Assembly (NCBI GenBank): GCA_964346085.1
Contig: CAYFSZ010000002.1
Coordinates: forward strand, 1 to 46,397
DNA length: 46,397 bases
Reading direction: 5' to 3'
Origin: UBA5436 sp964346085
GTDB lineage: Bacteria; Bacillota; Clostridia; Saccharofermentanales; DTU023
Shown here: positions 1 to 6,976 of the stretch, piece by piece
Layout of the letters: every line of letters starts with the position of its first letter
Position numbering within the stretch: the stretch's first letter is position 1
Translations under genes and position numbers: made by a program
Notes under the pieces: model-generated
Databases searched by the model: none
Told to the model about the DNA's origin: nothing
What the model saw: only the letters and a program-made list of their open reading frames with translations

Positions 1-126
1 GGCTTATTTCCGTCCTTTACCGCAAATTTTCAGGGACGGCTTATTGCAAAAACAGATCACTTCCGTACCTAGCTGCATTTTTCAATTGATGGATTTCTCG
101 ATTAAGTCGTAAATCCAACGCAAGTC
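1..126. other. Left-edge region with no recognised gene
   Basis: Two plus-strand frames run in from the edge without a start codon: one stops at 70-72, the other at 108-110. Neither short peptide resembles a family I know, so this may be the tail of a gene lying outside the window or may be non-coding. An inverted repeat, CCGTCC (10-15) with GGACGG (34-39), has an 18-nt loop, and the word GGCTTATT occurs at 1-8 and again at 39-46. There is no T-run to make the inverted repeat a terminator. Confidence 0.3.
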
Positions 127-155
127 TAGACTTCCCCTCTAAAAAAAGTTATAAA
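127..155 (+). promoter_or_regulatory. Candidate mutY promoter, possibly giving a leaderless mRNA
   Basis: A TAGACT -35-like box (127-132) and a TATAAA -10-like box (150-155) are separated by 17 bp. A start point about 7 nt after the -10 box would fall at or next to the mutY ATG at 162. No Shine-Dalgarno sequence precedes that ATG, whereas most genes here have one. The match to consensus is moderate. Confidence 0.4.
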
Positions 156-161
156 ACTTAT

Positions 162-1259
162 ATGGAGAGCAACTTAACGCAACAATTAATATCTTGGTAC
201 GAAGCGAATGCAAGAGATTTGCCTTGGCGAAAGTCGACTAATCCTTATCATGTTTGGATTTCTGAAATTATGCTGCAGCAAACTCGCGTAGAAGCTGTGA
301 TCCCCTATTTCAATCGTTTCATGACACAATTTCCAACGATTCAAGCTTTAGCAAACGCAACTGAAGATGAGTATTTGAAAATTTGGGAAGGTCTGGGATA
401 TTATAGTCGTATTCTAAATATTCATAAAACAGCAAATATCATTAAAGACGAAGCGAATTTCCCGCAAAACTACGATGATTTACTAGTACTTCCAGGCATT
501 GGTCCTTATACGGCAGCTGCAATTGCCTCTATATCTTTTCATCAACCAGTTCCCGCTATTGACGGAAATCTATTACGTGTTTTTGCGAGAGTAGCGTGTT
601 GTGAAGAAAATATTTTGGATAATAAAACAAAAAAAGCAGCCTACGATTTTTTTGAACGACATATACCAACGAAAAATCCTGGTGATTTCAATCAAGCGTT
701 AATGGATTTAGGAGCAATAGTCTGTACACCCAAAAATCCGAAATGTGAATCATGTCCGATCCACAGTCATTGTCAAGCCTATCTTGAGAATAAAGTTGAC
801 CAATTACCGGTACGAATCAAAAAGCAAAAAATCATTAATGAAAAGAAAACTGTGTTAATTATTCATGTAGATGATTTTGTGATGCTCAGAAAGCGAGCAT
901 CAACAGGTTTACTTGCTAATATGTATGAATTTCCAAATGTCAAAAATCATCTTACACAAATGGAAGCTATACACTATATCGAATCATTAGGTTTAAAAGC
1001 CATTCGCATCAAACAAATTGAATCTTCTAAGCATGTTTTCAGCCATCGAATTTGGAATATGAAGGCTTATGAAATTTTCACGCAAAGTTCTGACTTTGAA
1101 AAAATAAATGCTTCTTCACTCCAATTGAATGAAGAAGCATATAACGAATTATTTTCGAATAAACTGTTCTTAAGTTCACTGAAAGATATTGAAAAAAGAT
1201 GGTCGATTCCTTCAGCTTTTGAGAAGTACAAAAAACATGTACTGCTCAACAGTCATTAA
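162..1259 (+). CDS. mutY: A/G-specific adenine DNA glycosylase MutY
   Basis: Base-excision repair glycosylase that removes adenine mispaired with 8-oxoguanine. The N-terminal catalytic domain has the family Glu (E35, in SEIMLQQ), a helix-hairpin-helix (LPGIGPYTAAA, about 110-120) and the catalytic Asp D134 (PAIDGNL). A [4Fe-4S] cluster motif C-x6-C-x2-C-x5-C uses C188, C195, C198 and C204. Residues from about 225 onward form the NUDIX-like domain that reads 8-oxoG. The length of 365 aa is normal. The ATG has no visible ribosome binding site and lies just after a possible -10 box. The gene ends tail to tail with the TrpB-like gene, overlapping it by 4 nt, and its 3' part carries a hairpin that looks like the terminator of that opposing gene. 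Confidence 0.95.
   Translation: MESNLTQQLISWYEANARDLPWRKSTNPYHVWISEIMLQQTRVEAVIPYFNRFMTQFPTIQALANATEDEYLKIWEGLGYYSRILNIHKTANIIKDEANFPQNYDDLLVLPGIGPYTAAAIASISFHQPVPAIDGNLLRVFARVACCEENILDNKTKKAAYDFFERHIPTKNPGDFNQALMDLGAIVCTPKNPKCESCPIHSHCQAYLENKVDQLPVRIKKQKIINEKKTVLIIHVDDFVMLRKRASTGLLANMYEFPNVKNHLTQMEAIHYIESLGLKAIRIKQIESSKHVFSHRIWNMKAYEIFTQSSDFEKINASSLQLNEEAYNELFSNKLFLSSLKDIEKRWSIPSAFEKYKKHVLLNSH
1099..1140 (-). terminator. Intrinsic terminator for the TrpB-like operon, inside mutY
   Basis: A perfect 11-bp inverted repeat, ATGCTTCTTCA (1108-1118) and TGAAGAAGCAT (1130-1140), encloses an 11-nt loop. Read on the minus strand the hairpin is followed directly by TTATTTTTTC (1107-1098). That is the layout of a Rho-independent terminator about 115 nt after the TrpB-like stop. 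On the plus strand no T-run follows, so mutY transcription should pass. Confidence 0.6.
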
Positions 1260-2626
1260 GGTTGAGGTGGTAAATCTTTGAGGCCTTCTGCGATTTGTTC
1301 ATCGGTTGGTAATGTATCATTAATCTCCCCAGCCAAATAGCGACGATAAGCAGACATATCAAAATATCCTGTCCCTGTTAAACCGAATAAGATAACTTTT
1401 TTCTCACCTGTTTCTCTGCATTTGATAGCTTCATCAATTGCTGCTTTAATCGCATGTGATGATTCAGGAGCAGGTAATGTTCCTTCCACTTTTGCGAATA
1501 AAGTCGCTGCTTTGAAAATATCATTTTGCGTTTCTGCTCTTGCTTCATCTAAGAATCCATCATGATATAATTGCGATAAAATCGGGCTCATACCATGGAA
1601 TCGTAAACCACCAGCATGGCTTGAAGCTGGCATAAAGCTATGTCCTAATGTGTACATTTTTGCTAATGGTGTTACCATACCTGTATCGCAGAAGTCATAA
1701 GCGAATTTTCCTCTAGTCATACTTGGACAAGAAGCTGGTTCAACTGCAATAAAATACGGAGCCTTTTTACCAGTTAAACGATCTGCCATAAATGGACTCA
1801 TCAAACCACCTAGGTTTGAACCACCACCTGCACAACCGATGACGATATCAGGATAGCGATCGATTTTTTCTAATGCGATTTTACTTTCTAATCCAATGAT
1901 ACTTTGATGTAAAACAACTTGATTTAAAACAGATCCTAAAACATAACGATAACCTTCATGACTAACCGCATATTCTACTGCTTCTGAAATTGCAGTTCCT
2001 AAACTACCATTCTGATTTTTAGGATCGGCTAACATTTTTCTGCCTATTTCAGTTGTATCTGATGGAGATGGTGTTACATCTGCACCGTATGTTTCCATGA
2101 TAGAACGACGATCAGGTTTTTGTTCTGATGAAACACGAACCATAAATACTTTGCAATCTAAATCAAAATACCCACAAGCCATGGATAAAGCTGTGCCCCA
2201 TTGGCCTGCTCCTGTTTCTGTGGTCACACCTTTTAAGCCTTGTTGTTTTGCATAATATGCTTGAGCTATTGCTGAGTTTAATTTATGGCTTCCGGAAGTG
2301 TTACCCCCTTCGAATTTATAGTAAATTTCAGCAGGTGTATCGAGTGCTTTTTCTAAAAAATAAGCACGCGTCAATGGAGATGGTCGATACATTTTATAAA
2401 AGTCACGAATTTCTTCAGGAATCGGGATAAAACGATCTTGGTCATTCAATTCTTGATTGACTAATTCTTCACAAAAAACGACTGAGAGATCTTCTTTTTT
2501 CAAAGGCTGCATAGTCGCAGGATTTAGCAAAGGACGATGATCTGTTTTCATATCAGCACGGACATTGTACCAGCTCTCAGGAATCTCGTTTTCATTCAAA
2601 AATATTTTGTAAGGAATTTTACTCAT
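1256..2626 (-). CDS. TrpB2-type tryptophan synthase beta-like PLP enzyme
   Basis: Fold-type II PLP enzyme of the TrpB2 subfamily, predicted to condense indole (or a related nucleophile) with serine. The Schiff-base Lys is K115 in GSHKLNS. The catalytic Glu lies in ETGAGQWG (about 137-144) and the phosphate-binding loop is GGGSN (267-271). At 456 aa with a long N-terminal extension it matches TrpB2 rather than canonical TrpB (about 400 aa). There is no trpA or other trp gene nearby. TrpB2 proteins often act without a normal TrpA partner, so indole salvage is possible. A GGGGAA ribosome binding site precedes the ATG. It is last in a minus-strand run, 25 nt after the Ca2+ ATPase. The family assignment is firm; the substrate is inferred. 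Confidence 0.88.
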   Translation of the reverse strand: MSKIPYKIFLNENEIPESWYNVRADMKTDHRPLLNPATMQPLKKEDLSVVFCEELVNQELNDQDRFIPIPEEIRDFYKMYRPSPLTRAYFLEKALDTPAEIYYKFEGGNTSGSHKLNSAIAQAYYAKQQGLKGVTTETGAGQWGTALSMACGYFDLDCKVFMVRVSSEQKPDRRSIMETYGADVTPSPSDTTEIGRKMLADPKNQNGSLGTAISEAVEYAVSHEGYRYVLGSVLNQVVLHQSIIGLESKIALEKIDRYPDIVIGCAGGGSNLGGLMSPFMADRLTGKKAPYFIAVEPASCPSMTRGKFAYDFCDTGMVTPLAKMYTLGHSFMPASSHAGGLRFHGMSPILSQLYHDGFLDEARAETQNDIFKAATLFAKVEGTLPAPESSHAIKAAIDEAIKCRETGEKKVILFGLTGTGYFDMSAYRRYLAGEINDTLPTDEQIAEGLKDLPPQP

Positions 2627-2651
2627 AGATATTCCCCTTTCTAATCAAATA

Positions 2652-5459
2652 TTATTTTTTATCGGCAGCTGCATTTCTTGTTTCTTTATGATAACTCAAT
2701 TTAAATAATTCACCAACCACAAATGGAATTAATGCTAATGCAACAATAATTAACCAATCTCTACCAGATAAAGCAATCGTACTAAAGTATTTTTGTAATA
2801 AAGGAACATATACGACCAAAATCATTAATGAACCAGATAACAATACTGCTTTATTCATTGTTTTATTATTAAAAACACCTAATTGGAAAATCGAATAATG
2901 TTCAGATCGGCTGGAAAATGCTCGCAATAACTCAGCAAAAATTAATGTAATGAAAGCAAATGTCCCAGCACCTTTGGAAGGAACAAATCCTTCATAAGCG
3001 AAGAAATGGAAACTTTCAGCAAAAACATTGCTATCTGCAATTGAAACGTCTGGATATAAGAAACGACCAATTTGGAAGGCTGTGAAAACTGCAACAAAAA
3101 TTGCCAATGATTGTGAAATAATCGACGCAATCATTTCTTTATTAATAATCTTTTCATCGCTTCTTCTTGGCGGATGAAGCATGATATCTTTTTCGCCTTT
3201 TTCTTGGCCTAACGCTAAAGCTGGGAAGCTATCTGTAACCAAATTCAAGAACAATAGTTGAATTGGTAATAATGGTGTATATTGAGGTCCTAATAAGAGG
3301 TTTGTTAGGAATACAACTAAAATTTCACCAACATTACAGGACAATAAGAAGCCAACGAATTTACGGATATTGCTGTAGATAATTCTACCTTCTTCAACAG
3401 CCGTTACAATAGTGGCGAAGTTATCATCCGTTAAAATCATATCTGAAGAATTTTTGGCAACTTCTGTACCAGTGATTCCCATCGCTACACCGATTTCAGC
3501 CTGTTTTAAAGCTGGTGCATCATTAACACCATCACCGGTCATCGAAGAGATATGATTCTTCGCTTTTAGAGCGGATACAATTCTAACTTTATGCTCTGGA
3601 GAAACCCTGGCATATACTGAAACTTCTTCACATGCAACTTGTAGTTCTTCATCAGACATATTCTCTAATTCAGAACCTGTTAAAACTTTGTCGCCTTCTT
3701 GCATTAGGTTTAGGTTTTTCGCAATTGCGACTGCGGTATCTTTATAGTCACCAGTAATCATGACAGCTCTAATACCAGCACCATGGCAAATAGCAATCGC
3801 ATCTTTTGCCTCTGGTCTAGCTGGATCGATCATTCCAGTTAATCCAACAAAAATCATGTTTTCTTCCGCGCCTTCAAATCCATCATTCTCATGAATTTTG
3901 TAGGCGAATGACAACACTCTTAATGCTGACGTTGCAAAAGCAGAGTTTGCTTCTAATATTTTACGACGATCTTCTTCTGTAATTGCTCGAATCTGTCCAT
4001 CAATTAAAATATCTGAACAACGGTCTAGAACAATGTCTGGAGCACCTTTCGTTAAGGATACAAATTGATGATCAATGTTATGGAAAACGGACATCATTTT
4101 ACGATCCGAATCAAAAGGCATATCGCCTAATCTTGGAAATTGTTCTGTCAATTTTTCTCTAACAAATTCTTTTTTTGCGCTCAAAGTAATCAAAGCACCT
4201 TCGGTTGGATCACCAAGAACAGACCAAATATTATTCTTTTCGACAAGACTTGCTTCATTACATAAAGCAGCGATTTGAAGCAATTTTGTCATTGCTTCTG
4301 AGGATTGTTCTGCACTATCTGAATTTTCAAATAATGTAATCTCACCTTTAGGTTCATATCCAGTACCGCTAACTTCAAACAACTGATCATTTGTATAAAT
4401 ACGAGTAACTGTCATTTCATTTTGGGTTAAAGTACCAGTTTTATCGGAACAAATAGTGTCTACTGAACCCAATGTTTCAACCGCGAGCAAACGCTTCACG
4501 ATAGCATTTTTCTTTGCCATACGGTTCATGCCAAGCGCCAATACTATTGTAACAATCGCTGGTAATCCTTCAGGAATGGCAGCAACAGCTAAGCTGACAG
4601 ATGTCATGAATAATTTTAAAACGCTACCACCTTGTAATAAGCCAACAACAAACACTGTTAAACAAACAGCTAAACAAATAATGGCCAAAATCTTACCCAT
4701 TTCATTTAAGCTTTTTTGTAATGGTGTGGCTTCTTGCTCAATGCCTCTTAAGCGATCAGCAATTTTTCCGACTTCTGTATCATTACCAGTTAAAACAACA
4801 ATACCTTTGCCTCGCCCATATGTGAGAGCCGTGCTAGAATAAAGCATATTGGTACGGTCACCAATTCCAAGTTCTTCACTAGTGGTGAACGCTGCATCTT
4901 TATCAACAGGTACGGACTCTCCTGTTAATGAAGCTTCTTCTGCTTGCAAATTACTGCTTTCAAGTAGTCGAATGTCTGCAGGAACAATATCTCCTGCTTC
5001 AAGAATAACAATATCGCCCGGAACGAGTTCCGCAGCTTTCACCATTTGCTGCTTACCATCACGAAGTACTCTTGCCTCAGGTGCAGCCATCTTTTGCAAT
5101 GATTCAATGGCTTTTTCTGCACGACCTTCTTGATAAACCCCTAAGATTGCATTAATCACAACAATGGCAATAATTAACGCTGCATCAACAACTTCTCCAA
5201 GAACTCCAGAAATAACAGCTGCCACAATTAATGTGATAACCATAATGTCTTTGAATTGTTCAAGAATTTTTTTCCACAGTGGTACGGCTTTTTCTGATTC
5301 TAATTCATTCTTACCATACTTTTCTTGCAAGGATGAAATATCACTATCAGACAGACCTTGTTCAGCATTTGAATCAAGGCGTGTGACAATTTCATTTTTT
5401 TCTAATTGGTAAAGATCTGCTGCGTTGATGCGATCTTGATTGTTTTTTGGCTCACTCAT
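2652..5459 (-). CDS. SERCA/PMCA-type calcium-transporting P-type ATPase
   Basis: P2-type ATPase predicted to pump Ca2+ out of the cytosol. Numbered from the chosen start, the actuator motif TGES is at about 179-182, PEGLP in M4 at about 296-300, and the phosphorylated Asp of DKTGT at about 339. The TGDGVNDAPAL hinge is present. Ion-site residues of M5 (NVGE) and M6 (NLVTD) match the SERCA pattern. About ten membrane segments fit the family. I prefer the ATG at 5459 because AGGA lies about 9 nt upstream; an in-frame ATG at 5483 has no ribosome binding site. The start overlaps the stop of the upstream CorC-like gene (ATGAGTGA), which implies translational coupling. Ca2+ rather than another cation is inferred from the motifs. 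Confidence 0.93.
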   Translation of the reverse strand: MSEPKNNQDRINAADLYQLEKNEIVTRLDSNAEQGLSDSDISSLQEKYGKNELESEKAVPLWKKILEQFKDIMVITLIVAAVISGVLGEVVDAALIIAIVVINAILGVYQEGRAEKAIESLQKMAAPEARVLRDGKQQMVKAAELVPGDIVILEAGDIVPADIRLLESSNLQAEEASLTGESVPVDKDAAFTTSEELGIGDRTNMLYSSTALTYGRGKGIVVLTGNDTEVGKIADRLRGIEQEATPLQKSLNEMGKILAIICLAVCLTVFVVGLLQGGSVLKLFMTSVSLAVAAIPEGLPAIVTIVLALGMNRMAKKNAIVKRLLAVETLGSVDTICSDKTGTLTQNEMTVTRIYTNDQLFEVSGTGYEPKGEITLFENSDSAEQSSEAMTKLLQIAALCNEASLVEKNNIWSVLGDPTEGALITLSAKKEFVREKLTEQFPRLGDMPFDSDRKMMSVFHNIDHQFVSLTKGAPDIVLDRCSDILIDGQIRAITEEDRRKILEANSAFATSALRVLSFAYKIHENDGFEGAEENMIFVGLTGMIDPARPEAKDAIAICHGAGIRAVMITGDYKDTAVAIAKNLNLMQEGDKVLTGSELENMSDEELQVACEEVSVYARVSPEHKVRIVSALKAKNHISSMTGDGVNDAPALKQAEIGVAMGITGTEVAKNSSDMILTDDNFATIVTAVEEGRIIYSNIRKFVGFLLSCNVGEILVVFLTNLLLGPQYTPLLPIQLLFLNLVTDSFPALALGQEKGEKDIMLHPPRRSDEKIINKEMIASIISQSLAIFVAVFTAFQIGRFLYPDVSIADSNVFAESFHFFAYEGFVPSKGAGTFAFITLIFAELLRAFSSRSEHYSIFQLGVFNNKTMNKAVLLSGSLMILVVYVPLLQKYFSTIALSGRDWLIIVALALIPFVVGELFKLSYHKETRNAAADKK

Positions 5460-6876
5460 CTTCTTTTTCCTCGTCTGTGCCATCTGTTGACTCAGTGAAT
5501 TCTAGTTTAATTTTAGCTATTCGTTTTTCGTCCATTTCTAAAACTGTAAATTTCATATTGTTAACATGTATACTCGGACATTCATCTTCTTCAGGAATTC
5601 TTTCTAATTGACTCAATACAAATCCCGCGATTGTGTCATAATCAAAATCATCTTCTGGCTCTATCGATGCGGCTGCTGGAATTCGTTCAATGACTTCTTC
5701 TGGACTAAGCATCCCATCAATAATGAAAGTTCCATCTTCATTGGCCTCAATTGCCTGATCAACTCGATCATATTCATCGGTGATATCCCCAACAATCTCT
5801 TCTAGTATGTCTTCAATTGTGATTAACCCATCGGTTCCACCATACTCATCAATAACAATAGCCAGCGAGATATTCTGTTGTTGCATCTCCCTGAATAAAA
5901 CGCTAATTGATTTTCCTTCAGGAACAAAATAAGGATCTCTGATATGTTTTTTTAAGTTAAAGTGATTTCGTTCATGTGAAGTAATTCGTAGGAGGTCTTT
6001 AATATGCAAAACACCAATAATATTATCCACTGTTTCTTCATAAACAGGAATTCGACTATATCTTTCATGAGCCGCAGAGTGTAAAACTTCACTGTAAGTT
6101 GCTTTAACATCAAGAGCTATCATTGCAGTTCTTGGAGTCATAATTTCAGAAACATCCGTATCATTCAATTCAAAAACATTATAAATCATTTTTGCTTCAT
6201 CACTTTGAATGCCACCCGTTTCACCGCTGGCTTTTGTCATCAAAATAATTTCTTCTTCTGTGACTTGATTTTCAACTTTATCAATATCAATTCCAATTAT
6301 GTAACAAACTAACTTTGCCGATGCATTCAGCAAGAAAGCAAAAGGACGAAGCAATTTATCCCAAAAACGTAAAATGCCTACAAATCTTCTGGCATACTTC
6401 TCTGGGTTTCTCATACCTATTTGTTTTGGAACCAATTCCCCCATAACTAGAGAAAAGTAGGAAATAATAAATGTGATAACAATTGTAATAATTGGCTCTA
6501 AATAACTCTTTTGCCTTGACGGATCAATGCTTTGATAAATTACTGGTGCTATCTGATTCGCACCAAAAGCTGATGATAGAAACCCAGCAAAGGTCACACC
6601 AACTTGTACAGTCGCTAAAAATCCTCCCTGATTCTCAATGAATGGGAGCAGTTTTTGCGCATCAGTATCTCCATCAGCGGCATTTGCTTTTAATTTTGTT
6701 TCATTTAGAGTAACGATTACCATTTCAGAAGCGGCAAAGAAACCGTTCAATAGAATTAATAACAAAATGACAATTGCATTAATAACGATAATTTTTGTTG
6801 TTTGTTGACTAAATAGATTCGAATTACTTAATAATATGTGTTGTGCTAGTAAGGCACAACTATGACCAGCGTCCAC
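5452..6876 (-). CDS. CNNM/CBS-pair transporter-like protein (HlyC/CorC family)
   Basis: Membrane protein with an N-terminal CNNM (DUF21) domain of about four membrane segments (roughly residues 28-180), then a tandem CBS pair (about 210-340, including the EYGGTDGLITIEDILEEI region) and a C-terminal CorC_HlyC domain. Relatives are linked to Mg2+ or Co2+ efflux; haemolysin is a legacy name. The start is GTG with an AGGAGG 10 nt upstream, and no closer in-frame start is available. The first 25 residues form a short extension before the first membrane segment. The stop overlaps the start of the Ca2+ ATPase gene, suggesting a two-gene cation-homeostasis unit. The cation moved cannot be read from sequence. 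Confidence 0.88.
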   Translation of the reverse strand: MDAGHSCALLAQHILLSNSNLFSQQTTKIIVINAIVILLLILLNGFFAASEMVIVTLNETKLKANAADGDTDAQKLLPFIENQGGFLATVQVGVTFAGFLSSAFGANQIAPVIYQSIDPSRQKSYLEPIITIVITFIISYFSLVMGELVPKQIGMRNPEKYARRFVGILRFWDKLLRPFAFLLNASAKLVCYIIGIDIDKVENQVTEEEIILMTKASGETGGIQSDEAKMIYNVFELNDTDVSEIMTPRTAMIALDVKATYSEVLHSAAHERYSRIPVYEETVDNIIGVLHIKDLLRITSHERNHFNLKKHIRDPYFVPEGKSISVLFREMQQQNISLAIVIDEYGGTDGLITIEDILEEIVGDITDEYDRVDQAIEANEDGTFIIDGMLSPEEVIERIPAAASIEPEDDFDYDTIAGFVLSQLERIPEEDECPSIHVNNMKFTVLEMDEKRIAKIKLEFTESTDGTDEEKEDE

Positions 6877-6901
6877 TTGGACTTAACCTCCTACAATTCT
6901 A

Positions 6902-6941
6902 ATTATCCTAAGATAATATAAATAACTTGTCTCTCTGATAA
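6902..6941 (-). promoter_or_regulatory. Candidate promoter of the CorC/Ca2+-ATPase run with a palindrome on its -10 box
   Basis: On the minus strand, TTATCA (6941-6936) and TATTAT (6918-6913) are 17 bp apart. The palindrome ATTATC-ctaa-GATAAT (6902-6917) covers the -10 box and start region, a typical repressor position. The -35 box is weak, so this promoter is tentative. Confidence 0.35.
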
Positions 6942-6976
6942 ATAATATTAAGAAATATAGCAAAACTATGTTGAGA

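Noticed and set aside
1..110. Partial coding sequence entering from the left edge
   Set aside because: Two frames are open for 23 and about 37 codons, but neither peptide is recognisable and neither has supporting context, so no CDS is called.
4456..5412. Open frames opposite the Ca2+ ATPase gene
   Set aside because: They are antisense shadows of a strongly conserved gene, with Ser/Thr-rich composition from reverse reading and no ribosome binding sites.
5459..5483. Longer start for the Ca2+ ATPase at 5483
   Set aside because: That ATG has no ribosome binding site and lies within the upstream gene; the ATG at 5459 has AGGA and the typical stop-start overlap.
6841..6859. Hairpin TTGTGC...GCACAA near the start of the CorC-like gene
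   Set aside because: It is only 6 bp, lies inside the coding region, has no T-run and does not cover the ribosome binding site.
6902..6917. Fur box before the CorC-like gene
   Set aside because: A Fur box has GATAAT arms leading into ATTATC; here the arms are in the opposite order with a 4-bp centre.
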